Positions 8,163-17,027 of a stretch of DNA of 64,000 nucleotides are shown piece by piece. The translations under genes were made by a program, and so were the position numbers. This DNA is from Phreatobacter cathodiphilus (GTDB lineage: Bacteria > Pseudomonadota > Alphaproteobacteria > Rhizobiales > Phreatobacteraceae). Every line of letters starts with the position of its first letter. Within the stretch, counting starts at the first letter, position 1. The notes below the pieces were generated by a model. That model was given only the letters and a program-made list of their open reading frames with translations, did not search any database and had not been told where the DNA came from. Location of the stretch: positions 1,542,001 to 1,606,000 of the forward strand of contig NZ_CP027668.1 of assembly GCF_003008515.1 (NCBI RefSeq), given 5' to 3'.

Positions 8163-9707
8163 ATGTCGAAGCCCCGCTTCTACGTCACGACCGCCATTTC
8201 CTACCCCAACGGCGCGCCCCATATCGGCCACGCCTACGAGGTGATCGCCACCGACGCGATCGCCCGGTTCATGCGGGCGGACGGGCGCGACGTCTTCTTC
8301 CTGACCGGCACCGACGAGCACGGCCTGAAGATGGTGCAGACGGCCGAGCGCGAGGGCCTGCCCGTGCGCGCGCTCGCCGACCGCAATGCCGACCGCTTCC
8401 GTGCCATGGCCGGGGCGCTCGCCATCTCCAACGACGACTTCATCCGCACCACCGAGCCGCGGCACTACCGCTCCAGCCAGGCGATCTGGGAGCGCATGGT
8501 GGCGGCCGGCGACATCTATCTCGGTGGCTACGAGGGCTGGTACTCGGTCCGCGACGAGGCCTTCTATGCCGAGGACGAGACCTCCGTCGGCGCGGACGGC
8601 GTGCGCGTCGGCGGGCAGGGCACTCCGGTCGAATGGACGAAGGAGGAGACCTATTTCTTCCGCCTGTCCAAGTACCAGGACCGTCTGCTCGCCCATTACG
8701 AGGCCAACCCCGACTTCGTCGGCCCGGACACGCGCTTCAACGAGGTCATCAGCTTCGTGAAGGGCGGTCTCACGGACCTCTCGGTGTCGCGCACCACCTT
8801 CGACTGGGGCGTGCCGGTGCCCGGCGCCGACGGTCACGTCATGTATGTCTGGGTCGACGCTCTGACCAACTACATCACCGGCGCCGGCTTTCCCGACGAG
8901 ACCGATCCGAAATGGGCCTACTGGCCGGCGGACCTCCACGTCATCGGCAAGGACATCGTCCGCTTCCACGCCGTCTACTGGCCGGCCTTCCTGATGTCGG
9001 CGGGCCTAGCCCTGCCGAAGCGCGTCTATGGCCACGGGTTCCTGTTCAACCGCGGCGAGAAGATGTCGAAGTCGCTCGGCAACGTCGTCGATCCCTTCGC
9101 CATGGCCGAGGCCTACGGCGTCGACGCCATGCGCTATTTCCTGCTGCGCGAGGTCGCCTTCGGCAATGACGGCTCCTATTCGCACGAGGCCATCGTCGCG
9201 CGCACCAACGCCGATCTCGCCAACGACATCGGCAATCTCGCCCAGCGCTCGCTGTCGATGATCGCCAAGAACTGCGAAGGAATTCTGCCGACGCCCGGCG
9301 CCTTCAGCCCCGAGGATGAGGCGATGCTCGCGGCCGCAGACGGCATGCTGGCCGTCTCGCGCGAGGCCATGGCGAGCCAGCAGATCCATCGCTGGCTCGA
9401 GGCGGTCTGGGCGGTGGTGGGCGAAGCCAACCGCTATTTCGCGGGGCAGGCTCCCTGGGCGTTGCGCAAGACCGATCCCGCGCGCATGGAAACGGTGCTC
9501 TACGTCACGGCCGAGGTGATCCGCCAGGCGGCGATCCTCGCGGCGCCCGCCATTCCGCTCGGCGCGCCGAAGCTGCTCGACCTGCTGGCCGTGCCGGAGG
9601 ACGCCCGTGACTTCGCGGCCCTCGGCACGCGGCTGAAGCCGGGCACCGCGCTGCCGGCGCCGGCCGGCGTCTTCCCGCGCTATGTCGAGCCGGAGACCGC
9701 GGCCTGA
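8163..9707 (+). CDS. metG: Methionyl-tRNA synthetase
   Basis: Class I synthetase charging tRNA-Met. The HIGH motif is PHIGH (H20-H23) and the KMSKS motif is exact (K300-S304). The length of 514 corresponds to the short form lacking the C-terminal tRNA-binding/dimerisation extension and the knuckle Cys set of the E. coli type. TGA and the tatD ATG share one base (TGATG), so expression is coupled. Confidence 0.97.
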   Translation: MSKPRFYVTTAISYPNGAPHIGHAYEVIATDAIARFMRADGRDVFFLTGTDEHGLKMVQTAEREGLPVRALADRNADRFRAMAGALAISNDDFIRTTEPRHYRSSQAIWERMVAAGDIYLGGYEGWYSVRDEAFYAEDETSVGADGVRVGGQGTPVEWTKEETYFFRLSKYQDRLLAHYEANPDFVGPDTRFNEVISFVKGGLTDLSVSRTTFDWGVPVPGADGHVMYVWVDALTNYITGAGFPDETDPKWAYWPADLHVIGKDIVRFHAVYWPAFLMSAGLALPKRVYGHGFLFNRGEKMSKSLGNVVDPFAMAEAYGVDAMRYFLLREVAFGNDGSYSHEAIVARTNADLANDIGNLAQRSLSMIAKNCEGILPTPGAFSPEDEAMLAAADGMLAVSREAMASQQIHRWLEAVWAVVGEANRYFAGQAPWALRKTDPARMETVLYVTAEVIRQAAILAAPAIPLGAPKLLDLLAVPEDARDFAALGTRLKPGTALPAPAGVFPRYVEPETAA

Positions 9708-10501
9708 TGTGGGTCGACAGCCATTGCCACCTGGATTTCCCGGAACTCGCCGCCGATCGCGACGGGCTGATCGGCCGGGCCGTCGCGGCGGGGCTCCGGT
9801 CCATGGTGACCATCTCCACCCGCGTCCGCCGCTTCGACGGCATCCGCGCCATCGCGGAAGCCCATGACGGCATCTGGTGCTCGGTCGGCACCCATCCGCA
9901 CAATGCGCATGAGGAACTGGACGTCACGGCGGAGGAACTCGTCGCCCTCGCTGAACATCCCAGGGTGATCGCCATCGGCGAGGCCGGCCTCGACTTCTTC
10001 TACGACAAGTCGCCACGCGAGGCGCAGGAGCAGGGATTCCGCACCCATATCGCCGCGGCGCGCGCCTCCGGCCTGCCGCTGGTGATTCACGCCCGCGAGG
10101 CCGACGCGACGGTCACGGCGATCCTGACGGAGGAAATGGGGAAGGGGGCCTTCAAGGCCGTCCTGCACTGCTTCACCGGCTCGCGCGAACTCGCCATGGC
10201 CGGCGTGGCGCTGGGCCTCTACGTGTCCTTCTCCGGCATCGCCACCTACAAGAGCGCGGCCAACCTGCGCGAACTCGCCGCTGAACTTCCCGCCGACCGC
10301 ATTCTGGTGGAGACCGACGCGCCGTACCTTGCGCCGGGCAAGTTCCGCGGCAAGACCAACGAGCCGTCCTACGTCGTCGAGACCGGCCGGGTGATCGCCG
10401 AGGCGCGCGGCGTCGCGCCGGAAGAGATGGCTCGCCAGACCACCGAGAATTTCTACCGTCTCTTCGCCAAGGCCGATCCTGGCCGGCAGCTCTCGGCCTG
10501 A
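9707..10501 (+). CDS. tatD: TatD-family metal-dependent hydrolase (DNase)
   Basis: TIM-barrel hydrolase of 264 residues. Metal ligands are visible in DSHCHLDF (H6, H8), GEAGLDFFYDKS (Glu), VIHAREAD (His), LHCFTGS (His) and VETDAPYLAP (Asp). The family shows Mg-dependent 3'-5' exonuclease activity and D-aminoacyl-tRNA deacylase-like activity; the physiological role in this group is not fixed. The start overlaps the metG stop by one base, and the next gene follows by 6 bp. Confidence 0.94.
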   Translation: MWVDSHCHLDFPELAADRDGLIGRAVAAGLRSMVTISTRVRRFDGIRAIAEAHDGIWCSVGTHPHNAHEELDVTAEELVALAEHPRVIAIGEAGLDFFYDKSPREAQEQGFRTHIAAARASGLPLVIHAREADATVTAILTEEMGKGAFKAVLHCFTGSRELAMAGVALGLYVSFSGIATYKSAANLRELAAELPADRILVETDAPYLAPGKFRGKTNEPSYVVETGRVIAEARGVAPEEMARQTTENFYRLFAKADPGRQLSA

Positions 10502-10507
10502 GACGTC

Positions 10508-11308
10508 ATGGCGCTGAAGGTCACCATCCTCGGCTGCGGTTCGTCGGGCGGCGTGCCGCGAGCGGGCCTCGGCTGGGGCGCCTGCGATCCGAACGAGCCA
10601 CGCAACCGCCGCCGTCGCTGCGCCGCGCTGGTCGAGCAGCAGGGTCCGGAGGGCGTCACCAGCGTCCTGATCGACACCGGACCGGACCTGCGCGAACAGC
10701 TCCTGTCCGCCGGCGTCACACGGCTCGACGCCGTACTCTACACCCACGACCATGCCGACCACACCCACGGCATCGACGATCTCCGGCCGCTGGTGCTCGC
10801 CATGCGCCGCCGCATGCCGGCCCACGCCGACGCGATCACGTCCGGCACCCTGCGCGAACGCTTCGGCTATTGCTTCGCCTCGCCCCCGGGCAGCGACTAT
10901 CCGCCGATCATCGACCTCGACCTGTTCGAACCGCACGCGCCGGTGAGCATCGCGGGACCTGGCGGTGCGGTGACCTTCACGCCGTTTCCGGTGGAGCATG
11001 GCGCCGGGTACAGGGCATTCGGCTTCCGTGTGAACGGCTGCGTCTATTGCCCTGACATCAATCGGCTTTTGCCGGAGAGCGAGCACTACTTCGAAGGCGC
11101 CGACACCGTGATCCTCGACGCGCTGCGCTATACCCGCCATCCAACCCATTTCTCGGTCGACGAGGCCTTGGCGGTGATCGACCGCTTCGCGCCGCGCCGC
11201 GCCGTGCTGACCAATCTGCATTCCGACATCGATTACGCGACGCTGGCCGCGCGCCTGCCGTCCGGCATCGCGCCGGCCTATGACGGGATGGTCGTGCAGA
11301 CGGCGTGA
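10508..11308 (+). CDS. MBL-fold metallo-hydrolase, PhnP-like
   Basis: Metallo-beta-lactamase-fold protein of 266 residues. It has the zinc motif THDHADH (H80, H82, D84, H85) and the PhnP/lipoate-associated N-terminus ILGCGSSGGVPR. It is closest in style to phosphoribosyl 1,2-cyclic phosphate phosphodiesterase (PhnP), but it sits after tatD rather than in a phn cluster, so the substrate is unproven. It is the last gene of the dac-tmk-holB-metG-tatD run. Confidence 0.9.
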   Translation: MALKVTILGCGSSGGVPRAGLGWGACDPNEPRNRRRRCAALVEQQGPEGVTSVLIDTGPDLREQLLSAGVTRLDAVLYTHDHADHTHGIDDLRPLVLAMRRRMPAHADAITSGTLRERFGYCFASPPGSDYPPIIDLDLFEPHAPVSIAGPGGAVTFTPFPVEHGAGYRAFGFRVNGCVYCPDINRLLPESEHYFEGADTVILDALRYTRHPTHFSVDEALAVIDRFAPRRAVLTNLHSDIDYATLAARLPSGIAPAYDGMVVQTA

Positions 11309-11370
11309 CGGGTCGTCGGGACCGGTGCCGGGGGGTTCCTGGGACGGATGCGAGTTCCATAATATGTCTT

Positions 11371-11541
11371 ATGCGAATTGCAGGAAGTTTCGATTTTGGT
11401 GCGCGTTTCGCCTGCCCTGTCTGCGGCGACGAGGTAAATCGGGAAGTCTGGGCCGGAGATGTGGTGCATCCGGGTTGCGCCAGCGATTTTCATCTGGGAG
11501 CTAACCTCCGACGCGCCGGTGGGTTTCGATCTCCGACCTGA
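11371..11541 (+). CDS. Possible small zinc-finger-like protein (weak)
   Basis: A 56-codon frame from ATG 11371 carries FACPVCGDEVNREVWAGDV then HPGC, a CxxC...HxxC spacing that could bind zinc. There is no clear Shine-Dalgarno, an in-frame ATG also exists at 11305, and the frame could be chance. It lies in a region of lower GC and unusual codon use relative to its neighbours, just upstream of the exported unknown protein at 11624. Otherwise the 315 bp between 11309 and 11623 hold nothing recognisable. Confidence 0.3.
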   Translation: MRIAGSFDFGARFACPVCGDEVNREVWAGDVVHPGCASDFHLGANLRRAGGFRSPT

Positions 11542-11623
11542 TGCATTTTTTGGGAGACCACCTGCCTGTAAGCGCGAGCGTCACGGGTTCCGCGCATTAT
11601 GTGATACATGGAGGGAATGCGAG

Positions 11624-12310
11624 ATGACGCCGAAGCAGCTGATTGTCTCCTCGATAGTGCCATTTGTACTGGCATTGGTGACCTCTTTTCCTCCTTTCGC
11701 CACAGGGCGCCCGATGGCCTGCGATACTTCGGGGCCCGTCATTGTGGGGAATTTTCGCATCAATACAGCCCACGAACTGGCGACGGAGATCCCTCATCCC
11801 AACAACCCCGGCGCCGCCGTCCGACCTCTGTTCATTTCCCGGGAGCCGGCGCCTGACTGCACAGTTCGGATGGCAGCCATATGGCTGGGCCAGATCTATT
11901 CCTCGCGTACGGCGAAGGAGACGCGTCCGAGGGTACATGCTCGCGCCGCCGCCGTCGGGGCAGCGACGATCGTGATCCTTCGTCGCGGGCCAAACGGCTT
12001 GCCCTTCCCCACGCCGCCTAGCGACCTGCCGCCTTCCCCGCTTCCGAGCGGCGATATCTGCATAGGCCATATGATCAAGGCCAAGCCTTCATACGAGCGC
12101 GAGGTCGGGCATGCGGTGGTCGCCGCGTGCAACCGCCGCTGCGGAGCCGACGGGCACATGCGCGGCTGCAACATCGTTTATCCGCTGTCGGACAATGTCT
12201 CGCTGCGGATCCAGTTCTTTGCCGATACGGATGCGGAAGTGGACCTCGAACGGCTCGACCGGGCCGTGCGCGATGTTCTGTCCGATTTCGTCCAGCGTGT
12301 TGAAAACTGA
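11624..12310 (+). CDS. Exported Cys-containing protein, function unknown
   Basis: A 228-residue protein from ATG 11624, supported by GGAGGG at 11610-11615. The N-terminus (MTPKQLIVSSIVPFVLALVT) is a signal sequence or membrane anchor. The mature part contains several cysteines (ACDTSG, APDCTVR, DICIGHM, ACNRRCGADGHMRGCN), suggesting a disulfide-bonded periplasmic or secreted protein. The C-terminal 55 residues (YPLSDNVSLRIQFF onward) look like an alpha/beta segment. I recognise no family. Codon use is less GC-biased than the flanking genes, consistent with acquisition, and the gene separates genes (metG-tatD-MBL and mazG) often found close together. Confidence 0.7.
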   Translation: MTPKQLIVSSIVPFVLALVTSFPPFATGRPMACDTSGPVIVGNFRINTAHELATEIPHPNNPGAAVRPLFISREPAPDCTVRMAAIWLGQIYSSRTAKETRPRVHARAAAVGAATIVILRRGPNGLPFPTPPSDLPPSPLPSGDICIGHMIKAKPSYEREVGHAVVAACNRRCGADGHMRGCNIVYPLSDNVSLRIQFFADTDAEVDLERLDRAVRDVLSDFVQRVEN

Positions 12311-12752
12311 TGGCAGCCTGTCCTCCAGTCCCCACCGCCGGAGCCGGCTGACCGCCGACATCCTCCACGAAGTCGAACACCGGCGACTTGCACGACGGAT
12401 TTCATCTGAGAGCTCGCGGCCCGGCATGTCGTCAACGTCGTCCTGAGGGGCCACGTCACACGAACCGGGCTTGAAAATTCGTCAAACCGCGCACCATTTA
12501 AAGTCGGGACCACGGTGGCACATGGTGCATAACCGACGCTCCAAAATTCGGTCTTATGGTGCGCACCGGATTATGTGGCCTGGCAGAGCGGAGAGTGCCA
12601 GCTGCTATGCTACTCACTCACGCACCGAATTGCGACACTTCCTACTTTGCGCGTCGCGGATAGAGGTCTCGCGCACCCCTCAGTTGCCGCATCCTGTGGA
12701 CGGCTCCGCGCGGTGCTTGCCATTCGCGGCCGCTCGCCCCCCACACTGAGCC
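12311..12752. other. 442-bp gap without a convincing gene; short dyads
   Basis: Nothing in this stretch looks coding; the open frames have no Shine-Dalgarno and no recognisable motif. It contains dispersed GCACCAT/ATGGTGC motifs (12491-12497 reverse, 12522-12528 and 12556-12562 forward), a perfect palindrome ggtgcgcacc (12558-12567), and a six-base-arm inverted repeat ctggca/tgccag (12580-12585 and 12596-12601). Confidence 0.5.
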
Positions 12753-13607
12753 ATGACATCCGATCCAGAGACCCCGACGCCCTCCGGCGATATCGCCGAC
12801 CTCGTCGCCATCATGGCCTGGCTGCGCACGCCGGGACGCGGCTGCCCCTGGGACCTCGGCCAGACTTTCGCGACGATCGCGCCCTACACGATCGAGGAAG
12901 CCTACGAGGTGGCCGACGCCATCCAGCGCGGCGACCTCGCCGACCTGAAGGACGAGCTCGGTGACCTCTTGCTCCAGGTCGTCTTCCACGCCCGCATGGC
13001 CGAGGAGCAAGGCCTCTTCGCCTTTCCGGACGTCGTCCGCGCCATCACGGACAAGCTGATCCGCCGCCATCCGCACGTCTTCGGCGGCGACCGCGATATG
13101 AGCCCGGAGGCGGTGAAGGGGCTCTGGGCCAGCATCAAGGCACAGGAGAAGCGTGCCCGGGCCGTGGAGCGCCAGCGGCTCGGCCTGCCGGCTGAGACGA
13201 CCGGAGGTGTCCTGGCGGGGGTGCCGCCCGCCCTGCCCGCCCTCACCCGTGCCCTCAAGCTCCAGGCCAAGGCCGGCACGGTCGGCTTCGACTGGAACGA
13301 CGTCGATGCCGTCCTCGCCAAAATCGTCGAGGAGGCCGGCGAAATCGTCGAGGCACGGACCGAAGGCGCGTCGCGGGAGGCGCTGGCCGACGAGGTCGGC
13401 GACCTGCTCTTCGCCGCGGTCAATCTGGCGCGGCACCTCGACGTCGATCCGGAAGCGGCGCTGCGCGGCACCAACGCCAAGTTCGAGCGCCGCTTCGCGG
13501 CCATCGAGGCGGCGCTGGCGGCCGAAGGCCGCGGTCCCGCGGAAGCCTCGCTCGCCGAGTTGGATGCGCTCTGGGACGAGGCGAAGCGGCGCGAACGCGA
13601 AGGTTGA
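12753..13607 (+). CDS. mazG: Nucleoside triphosphate pyrophosphohydrolase MazG
   Basis: All-alpha NTP-PPase that hydrolyses NTPs to NMP and PPi. Two MazG repeats are present: the first at about residues 15-110 with the metal-binding EEAYE...DELGD pattern, the second at about 180-260 with KIVEEAGEIVEA...DEVGDLLFA. GRGCPWD near residue 28 is the usual N-terminal signature. The length of 284 is normal. It converges on hflX, with 6 bp between stops. Confidence 0.95.
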   Translation: MTSDPETPTPSGDIADLVAIMAWLRTPGRGCPWDLGQTFATIAPYTIEEAYEVADAIQRGDLADLKDELGDLLLQVVFHARMAEEQGLFAFPDVVRAITDKLIRRHPHVFGGDRDMSPEAVKGLWASIKAQEKRARAVERQRLGLPAETTGGVLAGVPPALPALTRALKLQAKAGTVGFDWNDVDAVLAKIVEEAGEIVEARTEGASREALADEVGDLLFAAVNLARHLDVDPEAALRGTNAKFERRFAAIEAALAAEGRGPAEASLAELDALWDEAKRREREG

Positions 13608-13613
13608 GGCGGA

Positions 13614-14978
13614 TCAGGCCGTCCCGGTGAGGCGCCGCTCGAGCTGATCGCGCTTCTCAGGCGCGATGCGCAGCGTCACCTGGGTGTCGCCGCTGGCGAG
13701 CGCCTTGCGCTCCTCCACCTCGGCATTCTCGTGGATCCAGTGCAGCGTGCCGCCGTCGACCGCCGCCACCGTCACCGTCAGGCGTTCGTGGGCGGCGCGC
13801 AGCTTGTCCTCGACCGCGGCGAGGAGGCCCGGAAGCCCCTCGCCCGTCATCGCCGAGACGAAGAAGGGACGCTCGCCTTCCTCATGGCGCGCCGCGCGGT
13901 TCAGCGCCTGTTCGCGCGCCTCGGGATCGAGCAGGTCGACCTTGTTCCAGACCTCGATGATGGTGCGCGTCGCGGGGTCGATGCCGAGATCGGCGAGGAT
14001 CGCCGCGACGTCGGCGGCCTGCGCCTCCGTGTCGCCGTGGCTGACGTCGCGCACGTGCAGGATCACGTCGGCCTCGATCACCTCCTCCAGCGTGGCCCGG
14101 AAGGCGGCCACCAGCATGGTCGGCAGGTCCGAGATGAAGCCCACGGTATCGGAGAGGATGGCCTTGGTGCCGTGCGGCAGGCGCATCTGGCGCAGCGTCG
14201 GGTCGAGGGTGGCGAAGAGCAGGTCCTGCGCCAGCACCCCGCCGGTGGTCAGCGCGTTGAACAGCGTCGACTTGCCGGCATTGGTGTAGCCGACCAGCGC
14301 GATGATCGGATAGGGCACGCGGCGGCGGCTCTCGCGGTGCAGGCGGCGGGTGCGCGTCACCTGTTCGAGCTCGCGCTCGATGCGGGTGATGCGCTCCTGG
14401 ATCATGCGGCGGTCGGCCTCGATCTGCGTCTCGCCGGGGCCGCCGAGGAAGCCGAAGCCGCCGCGCTGGCGTTCGAGGTGGGTCCAGGAGCGGACGAGCC
14501 GGCTCTTCTGGTAGCTGAGATGGGCGAGTTCGACCTGCAGTGCGCCTTCCTTGGTGCGGGCGCGGCGGCCGAAGATCTCGAGGATCAGGCCGGTCCGGTC
14601 GACGACCTTCGCCTTCCAGGCCTTTTCGAGGTTGCGCTGCTGGACGGGCGAAAGCGCCGCGTCGACGAAGACGAGGCCGGCATCGTGGGCGGTGACGAGA
14701 CCACCTATCTCCTCCACCTTGCCCTTGCCGATCAGCGTCGCCGGCCGCGGCATGTTCAGCGAGACGGTGACCGTCTCCATCACCTCGAGGTCGATGGCGG
14801 CGGCGAGGCCCACGGCCTCGTCGCGGCGCGCCTCCACCGTGCGCGAGGGCGTATCGGCCCCCTCGCCTCGCCTGCCGGTGAGGACCGGAACGACCACGAC
14901 GACGCGCGTCGGTTCGCCGCGCGGTTCATCGCCGTCGTGCTGGGTGGTGGAAACGATATCGGGTCGACGAATGTCCAA
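13614..14978 (-). CDS. hflX: Ribosome-associated GTPase HflX
   Basis: TRAFAC-class GTPase that binds 50S/70S ribosomes and splits stalled ribosomes under stress. The HflX N-terminal domain spans about residues 45-215, with the Gly-rich linker [16 protein letters not shown] at 172-187. The G domain has G1 GYTNAGKST (230-238), G3 DTVGF and G4 NKVD (near 341). The length of 454 is normal. It lies 20 bp downstream of hfq on the same strand, the conserved hfq-hflX arrangement. Confidence 0.96.
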   Translation of the reverse strand: MDIRRPDIVSTTQHDGDEPRGEPTRVVVVVPVLTGRRGEGADTPSRTVEARRDEAVGLAAAIDLEVMETVTVSLNMPRPATLIGKGKVEEIGGLVTAHDAGLVFVDAALSPVQQRNLEKAWKAKVVDRTGLILEIFGRRARTKEGALQVELAHLSYQKSRLVRSWTHLERQRGGFGFLGGPGETQIEADRRMIQERITRIERELEQVTRTRRLHRESRRRVPYPIIALVGYTNAGKSTLFNALTTGGVLAQDLLFATLDPTLRQMRLPHGTKAILSDTVGFISDLPTMLVAAFRATLEEVIEADVILHVRDVSHGDTEAQAADVAAILADLGIDPATRTIIEVWNKVDLLDPEAREQALNRAARHEEGERPFFVSAMTGEGLPGLLAAVEDKLRAAHERLTVTVAAVDGGTLHWIHENAEVEERKALASGDTQVTLRIAPEKRDQLERRLTGTA

Positions 14979-14998
14979 CAGGGCCTCGGGAGAAAACC

Positions 14999-15250
14999 TC
15001 AGCCCTTGTCGCCGTCTCCGTCCTGCGGATCGAACAGCTGGACCGGCGCGCCGGGCATGATCGTGGATATGGCGTGCTTGTAGACCAATTGCGAGTGGCC
15101 GTCGCGACGCAGGAGCACACAGAAATTGTCGAACCAGGTGACGACGCCCTGCAGCTTGACGCCGTTGACGAGGAAAATCGTCAGCGGAATCTTATGCTTG
15201 CGGACGTGGTTGAGGAAAGTGTCCTGGAGGTTCTGAGCTCGTTCCGCCAT
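14999..15250 (-). CDS. hfq: RNA chaperone Hfq
   Basis: Hexameric Sm-like protein mediating sRNA-mRNA pairing. It is 83 residues from ATG 15250, preceded by a GGAAAAAG-like site. The Sm1 region ([21 protein letters not shown]) and the Sm2 signature LVYKHAIS are intact, with the proximal-face QNLQD near the N-terminus. The acidic tail QDGDGDKG is typical of alphaproteobacterial Hfq. It is followed by hflX. Confidence 0.97.
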   Translation of the reverse strand: MAERAQNLQDTFLNHVRKHKIPLTIFLVNGVKLQGVVTWFDNFCVLLRRDGHSQLVYKHAISTIMPGAPVQLFDPQDGDGDKG

Positions 15251-15412
15251 TGTCTTTTTCCGTTGTTGCCGCGGACTCACACATGCCGCGAAGGTTTATG
15301 GACCGGCCGGGCCGGTCGGGCTTGTTCTTGACGCCTCCATTTAAGGCCGATCCTCCCGCAGCGCACAAGCGAAAGAGTCGTCACGGCCTCGTGTTGGCGC
15401 AGGTCTTCGGTT

Positions 15413-16270
15413 TCAGACGATTTCCGCCACCTCGTGGAACTTGGAGCGCAGCTCCGTGGCGATCGAGCCCGGAGCGCCGTTGCCGACCGGACGCCCGTCG
15501 ATCTCGACGATGGGCATGACGATCGTCGTCGCCGAAGACAGGAAGGCCTCGCGGGCGTTCTGCGCCTCCTCGATCGTGAACTTGCGCTCCTCGATCCGCA
15601 GGCCCTCGCGCTTGCACAGGTCGAAGATGGTGGTGCGGGTGATGCCCTTGAGAATGCCGGTGTCGGCGAAGCGCGTCACCAGCGCCCCGTCCTTGGTGAC
15701 GATCCAGGCGTTGGTCGAGGAGCCCTCGGTGACGAATCCGTCCTCGTCCACCAGCCAGGCCTCGTAGGCCCCCGCCTCGCGGGCCGCCTGCTTGGCGAGG
15801 CAGTTCGGCAGCAGGCCGACCGACTTGATGTCGACGCGCTCCCAGCGGTTGTCGGGCAGCGAGATCACCTTCACGCCCTTGGCGGCGCTCGCCTCGCCCT
15901 TGGCCGGGTCGATGTTCTTCGCCGTCACCACGAGCGCCGGAGGCGTACCAGGCTTCGGGAAGGCGTGGTCGCGGCGGGCGACGCCGCGCGTCACCTGGAG
16001 GTAGACCAGGCCGTCGCGCACGCGGTTGCGGCGCACCGTCTCGCGCAGCACCATGCCGAGCGGCCGGCGCGCCATGGGCATGGCGATGCGCAGCTCGCCG
16101 AGCGAGCGCTCCAGCCTGTCCATGTGGCGCGTCTCGTCGACGAGGCGCCCGCCCCTCACCTCGCAGACCTCGTAGACGCCGTCGGCGAACTGATAGCCAC
16201 GGTCCTCGATATGAACGGCGGCCTCGCCATGCGGCACATAGCTTCCGTTGACATAGGCGACGCGGGACAT
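15413..16270 (-). CDS. D-amino-acid transaminase (class IV PLP aminotransferase)
   Basis: Fold-type IV PLP enzyme of 285 residues, interconverting D-amino acids and 2-oxo acids, probably D-Ala/D-Glu. The catalytic Lys lies in RVDIKS (K149). YLQVTRGVARRDHAFP and EGSSTNAWIV match the DAAT group, and SSATTIVMPI near the C-terminus is the phosphate/cofactor loop. The start at ATG 16270 has AAGGAG upstream. Branched-chain or 4-amino-4-deoxychorismate specificity cannot be fully excluded. It lies 162 bp upstream of hfq on the same strand, within the ntr-hfq neighbourhood of Rhizobiales. Confidence 0.88.
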   Translation of the reverse strand: MSRVAYVNGSYVPHGEAAVHIEDRGYQFADGVYEVCEVRGGRLVDETRHMDRLERSLGELRIAMPMARRPLGMVLRETVRRNRVRDGLVYLQVTRGVARRDHAFPKPGTPPALVVTAKNIDPAKGEASAAKGVKVISLPDNRWERVDIKSVGLLPNCLAKQAAREAGAYEAWLVDEDGFVTEGSSTNAWIVTKDGALVTRFADTGILKGITRTTIFDLCKREGLRIEERKFTIEEAQNAREAFLSSATTIVMPIVEIDGRPVGNGAPGSIATELRSKFHEVAEIV

Positions 16271-16565
16271 TCGGCGGGCTCCTTGGGGATGGACGAGGAT
16301 CAACGGCGGGTCCTGCCGCAGTGCAGCGGCAATGTGCCATGGTTCGCCGACCGCGCGAAATGCGCCGGCGGCCGCGGCAGCGCAGGGCCGCCCTGCCGAA
16401 ATCGCGGATCACGCCCCTCACCTCCTCCCGCATCGCCCGGCGTCCCGGCCGCGCGATCACGCCGGAGACACGGCGAAGTGAAGCTGCCCCCTGTTCCGAA
16501 GCCGCACCCTCTGGTCGATGGTGCGCCGGTACGGCCGCCAGGGCCGGCGCGAACAGGAGAACGGA

Positions 16566-17015
16566 ATGGACAGGCGAACCTTCGGATGGGGCGTGGCGGC
16601 CCTGCCGGTCGCGGCGACCTCGGCCTCGGCCCAGAGCTCGACGCTGGAAGCCAACAAGCGGACGGTGATCGACTTCTACGAGAAGGGCCTGAACCAGAAG
16701 GACTTCGAGGCCGCCGCCGTCCATTTCGGCCCGCGCTACATCCAGCACAACCCCGTTGCGCCGGACGGCATCGAGGGGTTCAAGGCCTTCATCGCCTTCC
16801 GCAAGGAGCGAACGCCGCAGGCCCACGGGCGCATCGTGCGCGTCTTCGCCGAGGGCGATTTCGTCATCCTGCACGTCCACGCCAAGCGCGACCCCAATGA
16901 TCGCGGGACGGCGATCGTCGACATCTTCCGGCTCGAGAACGGCAAGATCGTCGAGCACTGGGATGTCATCCAGCCCGTCCCGGAGACCATGGCCCACGGC
17001 AACGGCATGTTCTGA
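16566..17015 (+). CDS. Exported SnoaL/NTF2-like protein
   Basis: A 149-residue protein with AGGAG just before ATG 16566. The N-terminus MDRRTFGWGVAALPVAATSASA is a signal peptide with a twin arginine. The mature part (NKRTVIDFYEKGLNQKDFEAA... YIQHNP ... GIEGFKAFI) is a SnoaL-like cone fold of the type annotated as predicted polyketide cyclase or nuclear transport factor 2-like. The ligand or reaction is unknown. It is inserted on the plus strand between the aminotransferase and ntrX, which are otherwise co-oriented, and converges on ntrX. The 295 bp before it (16271-16565) hold no recognisable gene. Confidence 0.83.
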   Translation: MDRRTFGWGVAALPVAATSASAQSSTLEANKRTVIDFYEKGLNQKDFEAAAVHFGPRYIQHNPVAPDGIEGFKAFIAFRKERTPQAHGRIVRVFAEGDFVILHVHAKRDPNDRGTAIVDIFRLENGKIVEHWDVIQPVPETMAHGNGMF

Positions 17016-17027
17016 CGGCACCCGGCG

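Noticed and set aside
12570-12605. Possible tRNA-like structure near ggcctggcagagcggagagtgccagc
   Set aside because: Only one short hairpin; no acceptor, D or T arm or CCA pattern.
12471-12749. 92-codon frame in the gap before mazG
   Set aside because: No Shine-Dalgarno, no motif, and atypical residue pattern; more likely noncoding.
16318-16668. Arg-rich frame before the SnoaL-like gene
   Set aside because: Shadow-like composition and overlaps the better-supported gene start at 16566.
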